Shown one piece after another: positions 1 to 4,715 of a stretch of 7,329 nt of DNA (position 1 is the stretch's first letter; each line of letters starts with the position of its first letter). Below the pieces are notes generated by a model. It made no database searches. It saw only the letters and a list, made by a program, of their open reading frames with translations, and was not told where the DNA came from. The DNA lies in contig CAJXTP010000149.1 of NCBI GenBank assembly GCA_913061335.1, positions 1 to 7,329 on the forward strand. Reading direction: 5' to 3'. This DNA comes from an uncultured Loktanella sp. (GTDB taxonomy: Bacteria; Pseudomonadota; Alphaproteobacteria; Rhodobacterales; Rhodobacteraceae). A program made the translations under genes and the position numbers.

Positions 1-46
1 TACACCTCTCTATTCGTCGGCAGCGTCAGATGTGTATAAGAGACAG
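1..46 (+). other. Residual Illumina Nextera/P5 sequencing adapter (not genomic)
   Basis: Four consecutive blocks match the Nextera i5-side adapter as I know it. TACAC (1-5) is the end of the P5 oligo. CTCTCTAT (6-13) is the 8-base index known as N502/S502. TCGTCGGCAGCGTC (14-27) is the read-1 adapter segment. AGATGTGTATAAGAGACAG (28-46) is the 19-base Tn5 mosaic end. Genomic sequence therefore starts at 47. The mosaic end here comes from library tagmentation and is not evidence of a natural Tn5 element. Any coding call that crosses this segment is chimeric. Confidence 0.98.
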
Positions 47-658
47 GCGCAGTGCGTGGCGGTCCACAGCGTCACCCGGTAAGTGGCCGACATAGGGCTC
101 ATTGTCACCCACACACCAGCCTTGGTCGCGGCATGCGGCCATAAACGGGCGGGCCAATCTGTCATCACCTGCATAAAGCACGCCAATGTCCCACGGACGG
201 GTCGGGCGGCCCTTTAATTGCGGGGTAAAGCTATGGATTGCACAAACCACGACATTATCATGGCGGTCAGCCAAATCAGCATAGGCCGTATGGTATGGGC
301 GATAAAGTTCGGTCAAACGGCGCTCGCGCATCGACGCATCTGCATGCCTGTTGGCTGGAATAATTGTGCCATCATAAAGCTGCATAAGTAATGTAGGGTC
401 GTCTTCGCCGCGGTTCGGGTCGATCACCAACCGCGAGAAATTGGACAGAACAGCGGGGCTATCCATTGCGCCAGCCAATTTGCGGGTGACCGCAGCCGCC
501 CCAATATCAAACGCGATGTGGCGCTGCATGTCAGATGGATGCAGCCCAAGATCACCACCGCCGACCCAATCGGGCACGTGGTTGGTCGCGTGATCACATG
601 TAAAAAGCCAGCGCCCTGTGCGGTCCGCACCGTCAATATGAAAAGATGGTTGTGTCAT
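47..658 (-). CDS. N-formylglutamate amidohydrolase-like protein (COG3931 type), 3' end missing
   Basis: The family hydrolyses N-formyl-L-glutamate to formate and glutamate, the last step of one histidine-degradation route. COG3931 members are only predicted to do this, so the substrate is inferred. Counting from the ATG at 658-656, conserved blocks are CDHATNHVP (about 21-29), HIAFDIGAA (47-55), SNFSRLVIDPNRG (72-84), AIHSFTP (140-146), RPWDIGVLY (154-162) and VGDNEPYVG (183-191); the His, Asp and Glu residues in them are likely metal or substrate ligands. An in-frame ATG at 670-668 would add MAGN. I prefer 658 because relatives tend to start just before the PFHIDG-like stretch, but neither start has a strong Shine-Dalgarno. 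Only 204 genomic codons remain. The reading frame continues through adapter bases to a false TGA at 28-26, and about 50 residues are probably missing. No signal peptide is seen, so it is probably cytoplasmic. It is divergent from pyk. Confidence 0.88.
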
Positions 659-695
659 GTTACCTGCCATTCAGTTGCCAGTGCATTTAGGCTAG

Positions 696-723
696 TTGTG
701 AAGCGAATGGAAATGCGTATATA
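696..723 (+). promoter_or_regulatory. Candidate sigma-70 promoter for pyk
   Basis: TTGTGA (696-701) and TATATA (718-723) lie 16 bases apart in the divergent region between the amidohydrolase and pyk. They match the -35 and -10 consensus at four of six positions each. Transcription would begin near 730 and give a leader of about 50 bases that contains the hairpin at 736-758. The TATATA lies inside a 10-base palindrome (CGTATATACG, 716-725), so it could also serve the opposite strand or bind a regulator. This is pattern matching only. Confidence 0.35.
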
Positions 724-735
724 CGAACGCAACGC

Positions 736-758
736 GCGGCGTTACCGCTAACAGCCGC
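736..758 (+). promoter_or_regulatory. Bulged stem-loop in the pyk leader
   Basis: GCGGC (736-740) pairs with GCCGC (754-758), and GTTA (741-744) pairs with TAAC (749-752). The loop is CCGC (745-748) and A753 is a single bulge, giving nine pairs. No T-run follows on either strand, so it is not a typical intrinsic terminator. It ends 9 bases before the pyk Shine-Dalgarno sequence. It could protect the 5' end of the mRNA, bind a protein or do nothing; the pairing is visible but the role is unknown. Confidence 0.4.
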
Positions 759-767
759 CATTTGATT

Positions 768-772
768 AGGGA
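768..772 (+). promoter_or_regulatory. pyk ribosome binding site (decides the start codon)
   Basis: AGGGA lies 7 bases before the ATG at 780. This supports ATG 780 over the in-frame TTG at 762, which has no such motif and would add six residues (MIREYN) ahead of the family-like MRRHRNVKIV beginning. Confidence 0.8.
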
Positions 773-779
773 ATACAAC

Positions 780-2228
780 ATGAGACGCCACCGTAATGTT
801 AAGATCGTCGCGACACTTGGACCTGCATCCAATGACTATGAGATGATCCGTGCCTTGGTCGAAGCCGGCGCAGACGTGTTCCGCCTGAACATGAGCCACG
901 GCGACCATCCTGAAATCCGTGTCCGTCACGCGATTATCCGCAAAGTAGAAGAAGACCTCGACACGCCAATTGGCATCCTTGCTGACCTTCAAGGGCCAAA
1001 ACTGCGTGTTGGTGTGTTTGCCGATGAAAATGGCGTTGAGCTGATCCCTGGCGCTGCGTTCCGTTTGGACCTGAATGATACGGCGGGCGACGTGAACCGC
1101 GTGCAGCTGCCACATATCGAGATTTTCGACGCACTGGAGCCCGGCGCGCACCTGCTGGTGAATGACGGTAAGATCAAACTACGGGTCAAAGACTGTGGCG
1201 CTGATTTTGCAGACTGCGAAGTCATCGTTGGCGGCCAGATTTCAAACCGCAAAGGCGTGAACGTCCCTGACGTGATCCTGCCGCTTGCGGCCTTGTCCGA
1301 CAAAGACCGTCGTGATCTGGATTTTGTCTGTGACCTTGGCGTTGACTGGCTGGCCCTGTCGTTCGTGCAACGTGCTGCGGATGTGAACGAGGCGCGCGCG
1401 CTGGCCAAAGGCCGTGCCGCAATCTTGTCCAAAATCGAAAAGCCAAGTGCGGTAACATTGTTCGACGAAATCCTTGCGGTGTCCGACGGCATCATGGTTG
1501 CGCGCGGCGACCTTGGTGTTGAACTGCCCGTGCAAAACGTTCCGCCAATCCAGAAACAGCTTATCCGCAAATGCCGCGCGGCTGCGAAACCTGTGATCGT
1601 TGCAACGCAAATGCTGGAATCGATGATCGACAGCCCAATGCCGACCCGCGCCGAAGTATCCGACGTAGCGACCGCCATCTATGAAGGTGCCGACGCGATC
1701 ATGTTGTCCGCTGAATCCGCGGCAGGCTCGTATCCAATTGAAGCCGTCACCACCATGAGCAACGTCGCAGCCGAGGTCGAATCCGACCCGACTTATACGG
1801 AAATTATTGAGGCATCTCGCCGGATCAAGCGTACAACCGTTGCCGACGGTATCGTCTCTGCGGCCCGTGAAATCGCTGAAACCACAGACGTCAAAGCGAT
1901 CTGTTGTTTCTCGCAGTCTGGCACGACGGCCTTGTTGGTTGCGCGTGAACGGCCACGTGTGCCGATCGTTGCATTGACCAACTACCGGTCCACTGCGCGC
2001 CGTCTTTGCCTGTCGTGGGGGACCAACTGCGTTGTGACTGGATCGGTTGATCGGTTTAAAACCGCTGTTATTGCGGCTGTGCGTGCAGCCGTCAGTCTTG
2101 AGATGGCAACGGAAAAAGACATAATCGTTGTGACCGCAGGTGTGCCGTTTAACACGACAGGGTCTACAAACATCCTGCGTGTTGCGCCGTGCGACGAACG
2201 TTTGATTTACGCCGCCGATCCAGAGTAG
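780..2228 (+). CDS. pyk: Pyruvate kinase
   Basis: Transfers phosphate from phosphoenolpyruvate to ADP, giving pyruvate and ATP, the last step of lower glycolysis in the cytoplasm. The 482-residue length is normal for the bacterial enzyme, usually a homotetramer. Visible blocks: N-terminal strand KIVATLGPAS (8-17); FRLNMSHG (34-41), with the Arg and Asn of the active site; B-domain region with ADLQGPKLRVG (68-78) and ISNRKGVNVP (154-163); LALSFVQ (191-197); SKIEKP (217-222), with the catalytic Lys; the metal and substrate loop GIMVARGDLGVELP (237-250); ATQMLESM (275-282), PTRAEVSDVA (288-297) and MLSAESAAGSYP (308-319). The C-terminal domain holds FSQSGTTALLVARERP (377-392), the usual place for allosteric effector binding. 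All key residues look intact. The stop is TAG, with a 36-base gap to the next gene and no terminator, suggesting co-transcription. Confidence 0.98.
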   Translation: MRRHRNVKIVATLGPASNDYEMIRALVEAGADVFRLNMSHGDHPEIRVRHAIIRKVEEDLDTPIGILADLQGPKLRVGVFADENGVELIPGAAFRLDLNDTAGDVNRVQLPHIEIFDALEPGAHLLVNDGKIKLRVKDCGADFADCEVIVGGQISNRKGVNVPDVILPLAALSDKDRRDLDFVCDLGVDWLALSFVQRAADVNEARALAKGRAAILSKIEKPSAVTLFDEILAVSDGIMVARGDLGVELPVQNVPPIQKQLIRKCRAAAKPVIVATQMLESMIDSPMPTRAEVSDVATAIYEGADAIMLSAESAAGSYPIEAVTTMSNVAAEVESDPTYTEIIEASRRIKRTTVADGIVSAAREIAETTDVKAICCFSQSGTTALLVARERPRVPIVALTNYRSTARRLCLSWGTNCVVTGSVDRFKTAVIAAVRAAVSLEMATEKDIIVVTAGVPFNTTGSTNILRVAPCDERLIYAADPE

Positions 2229-2264
2229 GGTTGGCGCAATCGTATAATCAAAGGTGAGAGTAGC

Positions 2265-2489
2265 ATGGATCTAGACCTGATTTTTGTTCTGGGGTGCATC
2301 ATCACTGTCTTCGCAGTTCCGGCGATTGTCAGTGCCTTTTCCGACAACCGCACGCCGCGCTATCCGGCTCTGATTATCTTAATCGGGGTCGTTATGGTGG
2401 GGTATGCGATCAACGGACGGCCCGGTGCATTTACATTCGAAACCTTGCCTGATGTATTTATGCGCGTGGTTGGCCGATATATCGGCTAA
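2265..2489 (+). CDS. Small two-helix membrane protein of unknown function
   Basis: A 74-residue protein with two hydrophobic stretches, about residues 4-24 (starting DLIFVLGCIITVF) and 32-49 (RYPALIILIGVVMVGYAI). They are separated by a short polar loop (SDNRTPR), and a tail (TFETLPDVFMRVVGRYIG) could form an amphipathic helix. Two crossings of the inner membrane are likely. A good Shine-Dalgarno, GGTGAG (2253-2258), lies 6 bases before the ATG, which supports a real gene. It follows pyk by 36 bases and precedes the L35 leader. From memory, similar small proteins occur after pyk in other Rhodobacterales, but I cannot confirm that here and know no function. Its last codons form a 14-base perfect palindrome just before the TAA. 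Confidence 0.85.
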   Translation: MDLDLIFVLGCIITVFAVPAIVSAFSDNRTPRYPALIILIGVVMVGYAINGRPGAFTFETLPDVFMRVVGRYIG

Positions 2490-2535
2490 TCCACTTGCAT
2501 GGCGGATTGATTCCCCCTAAACGACCAATTCAACC

Positions 2536-2571
2536 CGCGCGTCCGGCCTATATGGCATGCCGAGTCGCGCG
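2536..2571 (+). promoter_or_regulatory. Candidate structured leader of rpmI-rplT
   Basis: CGCGCG (2536-2541) can pair with CGCGCG (2566-2571). Inside it CGGC (2544-2547) pairs with GCCG (2559-2562), with a small internal loop (TC against AGT) and an 11-base apical loop. It lies in the 113-base gap between the small membrane protein and rpmI. In several bacteria ribosomal protein L20 represses rpmI-rplT by binding the leader RNA, so a structured leader is plausible; L20 binding here is inference. I found no convincing -35/-10 pair in this gap. Confidence 0.35.
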
Positions 2572-2602
2572 TTCCGACCAATCCCTTATAGAGGAGACGG
2601 AA

Positions 2603-2803
2603 ATGCCGAAGATGAAGACAAAATCGAGCTGCAAAAAGCGGTTCAAAATGACTGCCACTGGTAAAGTCAAAGCGGGTCAAGCGGGCAAACAGCACGGTAT
2701 GATCAAGCGCTCCAACAAATTCATTCGTGACGCACGCGGCACGACAACCCTTTCAGCTCCTGATGCGAAAATCATCAAGAGCATGATGCCCTACGCACGT
2801 TAA
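2603..2803 (+). CDS. rpmI: 50S ribosomal protein L35
   Basis: A 66-residue basic protein of the large ribosomal subunit, the usual size for L35. The N-terminus MPKMKTKSSCKKRFKMTATG is the family signature, followed by KVKAGQAGKQHGMIKRSNKF and a C-terminus ending MMPYAR. The frame stays open upstream to an ATG at 2495, but that would add 36 unrelated residues. The strong Shine-Dalgarno GAGGAG (2591-2596), 6 bases before ATG 2603, fixes the start. The gene is followed after 12 bases by rplT, whose Shine-Dalgarno overlaps the rpmI stop codon (TAAGGAG, 2801-2807), so the two are translated from one message. infC, often the upstream neighbour in other bacteria, is not present; pyk and the small membrane gene occupy that place. 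Confidence 0.98.
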   Translation: MPKMKTKSSCKKRFKMTATGKVKAGQAGKQHGMIKRSNKFIRDARGTTTLSAPDAKIIKSMMPYAR

Positions 2804-2815
2804 GGAGAATTTGAT

Positions 2816-3178
2816 ATGCGAGTTAAAGGTGGTACAGTCACGCATCGTCGTCACAAGAAAGTTCTTGACGCTGCAAAAGGTTATTATGATCGCCGGTCCA
2901 AGACCTTCAAGGTCGCCAAACAGGCCGTCGAAAAAGCGAACCAGTACGCAACACGCGACCGGCACAATCGTAAGCGGAACTTCCGCGCATTGTGGATCCA
3001 GCGGATCAACGCGGGTGTGCGGGCTATCGACGATACACTGAACTATTCCAAGTTCATCAATGGTCTGGTTCTTGCCGGCATTGAAGTCGACCGTAAGGTT
3101 CTGGCCGATCTGGCTGTAAACGAACCAGAAGCGTTTGCAACAATCGTTGGCAAAGCAAAAGACGCGCTGGCTGCTTAA
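2816..3178 (+). CDS. rplT: 50S ribosomal protein L20
   Basis: A 120-residue basic protein that binds 23S rRNA early in assembly of the large subunit. In some bacteria it also represses its own operon. The sequence is canonical: RVKGGTVTHRRHKKVLDAAK (2-21), then KGYYDRRSKTFKVAKQAVEK, NQYATRDRHNRKRNFRALWI, QRINAGVR and LVLAGIEVDRKVLADLA. The extended basic N-terminal half and the globular C-terminal half are both complete. AAGGAG (2802-2807) lies 8 bases before the ATG. The protein begins MRVKGG, without the Ser that many relatives have after the initiator Met. The operon closes 27 bases later at an intrinsic terminator. Confidence 0.98.
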   Translation: MRVKGGTVTHRRHKKVLDAAKGYYDRRSKTFKVAKQAVEKANQYATRDRHNRKRNFRALWIQRINAGVRAIDDTLNYSKFINGLVLAGIEVDRKVLADLAVNEPEAFATIVGKAKDALAA

Positions 3179-3205
3179 CGCACCACCGTCTGATCTGAAT
3201 AAATG

Positions 3206-3235
3206 AAGGGCCGCCCTAATAGGGTGGCCCTTTTT
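3206..3235 (+). terminator. Intrinsic terminator after rplT (T1)
   Basis: GGGCCGCCCT (3208-3217) pairs with AGGGTGGCCC (3221-3230) across an AAT loop. There is one G-T (G-U in RNA) pair, G3213 with T3225. Five T residues follow, and AA ahead of the stem can extend it into the T-run. This is a classic strong rho-independent terminator. It should largely separate rpmI-rplT from the genes that follow. Confidence 0.93.
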
Positions 3236-3245
3236 GCGTTCAGGA

Positions 3246-3251
3246 TTGACA
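3246..3251 (+). promoter_or_regulatory. Perfect -35-like element before the RTX gene
   Basis: TTGACA matches the sigma-70 -35 consensus exactly, 11 bases after the T-run of the rplT terminator. A good -10 is not obvious. TAAGGT (3267-3272, spacing 15) and TTGAAT (3272-3277, spacing 20) are the nearest, both poor in sequence or spacing. A start of transcription near 3280 would fit translation from ATG 3309. Since the upstream operon is terminated, some promoter is expected here. Confidence 0.35.
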
Positions 3252-3308
3252 TCTATGAAAACACGCTAAGGTTGAATTTTATTTTCCGAGTTGAATTGGT
3301 TTAATCAG

Positions 3309-4469
3309 ATGTTTATTGCCGCCGCTATTCTAACCCTCTTGGGACTTTCGTTCGCAATGACTGCGATTGATGATCCAGATGATCCAGATGAACCAAAAGA
3401 TTTGGATGAAAACCTTGATCTCCAATTGGGCGATTTGCTTGACGAACCGAGTGCGTCAAATTCAGTACCAGAACTCCCTGAAAACCCAGAGCCAAAGCTC
3501 GCCGATTTTGTAACAGATGATCACACTGTGGTTGAGGTGACCGTAGAAAAATATGGCACCACTAGTCCCGGACATGGCAACAACCCGACCCCCGACCTGA
3601 CGCGCGACGGGCAATATGTTTTGAATATTGGCGAGGATATCAACTCGCTATCGGTCTATGGCGGTCAAAACATCATCAACGATTCAGACACTGGTACGAT
3701 GCTTTCAGGTAACAGCTTTGAGGGCGCGGTAATCTTTGGCAATGGCGGTGATGACCATATTGTCGGGTCTTCGATGGGTGGTGCCAATGTGCTGGTTGGC
3801 GGCGATGGCGATGACTTCATCAGAAGCTACTACACTGTCGGCGAATTCTACGAGGGTTACGAAACACCGGACGGTAACGGACTTCTAGAGCTTGACCAAG
3901 AAACAGGGCCCGCTGCAGACGCGATTTACGGCGGTGATGGCGATGACCAAATAATACGGAATGCCGACCCATCTGAAATTGACGGCGCAGAGGTGGTGAC
4001 AATTGATGCCGGCGATGGCGACGATGTTATCATGATCTCTGATACGGGCGCTCTGCTGACATTGGGCGACGGTGAAGACACGACTGTTTTGATGGCAACC
4101 TCTGAAGGCATTGAAAACGTTACAATATTTACGGATTTTGATCCCGATCAAGACCGTGTTGTCCTGTCGGTTATCAATGACCAAATCTTCGCACCCGACA
4201 ACTATTTCGATGATGAACCAACCTCAATCGAAGTGTCGTATACGCTGACCCAAGTCCAGACCGATCTAGGCGCTGGCACCATGGTGTCGCCGGACACGTC
4301 AGGTGACCCGACCGTTTCGGCGCTTGAAGGCACAACCAGTAGCCATGCGATCTTGCTTGGGGTGACGCCGGACCAATTAAGTGACGAAAACATTGATGTG
4401 TACGCTATCATGACCGGAAGCCCGGAATGGCAATTTGCAACGTCGGGCCCTAATCTCGCTGGCATCTAA
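3309..4469 (+). CDS. RTX-type calcium-binding repeat protein with N-terminal membrane segment
   Basis: A very acidic protein of 386 residues from ATG 3309. TTG 3291 would add MNWFNQ. I prefer the ATG because the hydrophobic segment then begins at once (MFIAAAILTLLGLSFAMTAI), though neither start has a clear Shine-Dalgarno. Residues 21-29 are DDP-DDP-DEP, encoded by three tandem 9-base units, followed by an acidic linker. RTX nonapeptide-like units (GGxGxDxU) occur near 143-151 (FGNGGDDHI), 163-171 (VGGDGDDFI), 207-215 (YGGDGDDQI) and 233-241 (DAGDGDDVI), with a degenerate one at 251-259 (TLGDGEDTT). Such repeats bind calcium in a beta-roll. FTDFDPDQDRVVLS (about 274-287) resembles the segment that often follows RTX repeats. 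The N-terminal helix suggests an anchor or uncleaved signal; most RTX proteins instead leave by type I secretion through a C-terminal signal, which I cannot confirm. No secretion genes are adjacent. The exact function is unknown. Confidence 0.82.
   Translation: MFIAAAILTLLGLSFAMTAIDDPDDPDEPKDLDENLDLQLGDLLDEPSASNSVPELPENPEPKLADFVTDDHTVVEVTVEKYGTTSPGHGNNPTPDLTRDGQYVLNIGEDINSLSVYGGQNIINDSDTGTMLSGNSFEGAVIFGNGGDDHIVGSSMGGANVLVGGDGDDFIRSYYTVGEFYEGYETPDGNGLLELDQETGPAADAIYGGDGDDQIIRNADPSEIDGAEVVTIDAGDGDDVIMISDTGALLTLGDGEDTTVLMATSEGIENVTIFTDFDPDQDRVVLSVINDQIFAPDNYFDDEPTSIEVSYTLTQVQTDLGAGTMVSPDTSGDPTVSALEGTTSSHAILLGVTPDQLSDENIDVYAIMTGSPEWQFATSGPNLAGI
3369..3395 (+). repeat. Three tandem 9-base units encoding DDP/DDP/DEP
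   Basis: GATGATCCA at 3369-3377 is repeated exactly at 3378-3386 and with one change (GATGAACCA) at 3387-3395. The array is in frame and encodes an acidic proline-spaced linker right after the predicted membrane segment. Loss or gain of a unit by slippage would keep the frame. Confidence 0.85.
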
Positions 4470-4510
4470 GCAATCCGACAGGTTCGGTGCAAACAATTTG
4501 ATGAGCGCAC

Positions 4511-4536
4511 CAAATGAAACGAATTTGACCGATCCT
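4511..4536 (+). repeat. Imperfect direct repeat, copy 1 (upstream of terminator T2)
   Basis: CAAAT followed by GAAACGAATTTGACCGATCCT. The last 21 bases match copy 2 (4667-4687) at 19 positions, and the leading CAAAT is also shared. It lies 42 bases after the stop codon of the RTX gene. It contains TTGACC (4525-4530), which looks like a -35, but there is no good -10 at the right distance. Confidence 0.7.
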
Positions 4537-4607
4537 CACCAATGGGCCTCTTTATCAAGGCGTCGCCGATAGGTAATGGCGCAAAGTCGTGGACGATCAA
4601 ACTAGAC

Positions 4608-4637
4608 AAGGGGCCGCCTAGATTAGGTGGCCTTTTT
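4608..4637 (+). terminator. Intrinsic terminator after the RTX gene (T2)
   Basis: GGCCGCCTA (4612-4620) pairs with TAGGTGGCC (4624-4632) over a GAT loop, followed by five T residues (4633-4637). A G-T pair, G4616 with T4628, sits at the position equivalent to the one in T1. The hairpin ends 78 bases before the muramidase-like gene, and its end lies 168 bases after the RTX stop codon, rather far for a gene terminator. The 246-base gap 4470-4715 holds no gene I can support. Confidence 0.9.
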
Positions 4638-4649
4638 CCGTTTTAGGGA

Positions 4650-4687
4650 CAAATCGAAACGAAAACGAAACGAATTTACCCGATCCT
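4650..4687 (+). repeat. Imperfect direct repeat, copy 2, with CGAAA expansion
   Basis: CAAAT (4650-4654) is followed by CGAAA, CGAAAA, CGAAA and CGAA (4655-4674), then TTTACCCGATCCT. Copy 1 has the same ends but only one full GAAA-C step, so copy 2 looks like copy 1 with a short tandem expansion. It ends 28 bases before the start codon of the downstream gene, within its likely promoter or leader. Confidence 0.7.
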
Positions 4688-4715
4688 GCCTTTGTGAACT
4701 AATGGCAGGACGCAG

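Noticed and set aside
28..46. Tn5 mosaic end as a sign of a natural transposon
   Set aside because: It is joined directly to the Nextera adapter and an index at the contig edge, so it comes from library preparation.
716..725. CGTATATACG palindrome as a defined operator
   Set aside because: Ten bases around an AT-rich -10-like element can easily arise by chance, and there is no second copy or known consensus to support a call.
762..779. Upstream TTG start extending pyruvate kinase by six residues
   Set aside because: There is no Shine-Dalgarno at the right distance, and the family-like N-terminus begins at ATG 780, which has AGGGA 7 bases upstream.
989..1678. 229-residue open frame on the minus strand inside pyk
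   Set aside because: It lies wholly within a clear pyruvate kinase gene, has Ser/Arg-rich composition typical of an antisense shadow, and shows no recognisable motif.
2495..2602. Longer L35 starting at ATG 2495
   Set aside because: The extra 36 residues do not resemble L35. A strong Shine-Dalgarno and the canonical MPKMKTKSS start lie at 2603.
4525..4637. A small RNA running from TTGACC (4525-4530) to terminator T2
   Set aside because: No acceptable -10 lies 16-18 bases after the TTGACC; the nearest AT-rich hexamer (TTTATC, 4551-4556) is 20 bases away. Without a promoter, the stretch is better read as the untranslated tail of the RTX message.
3240..4715. Mobile element or integrated phage carrying the RTX and muramidase genes
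   Set aside because: There is no integrase, transposase, terminal inverted repeat or tRNA target. The imperfect repeat lies around the terminator only, not at both ends of the two-gene segment.
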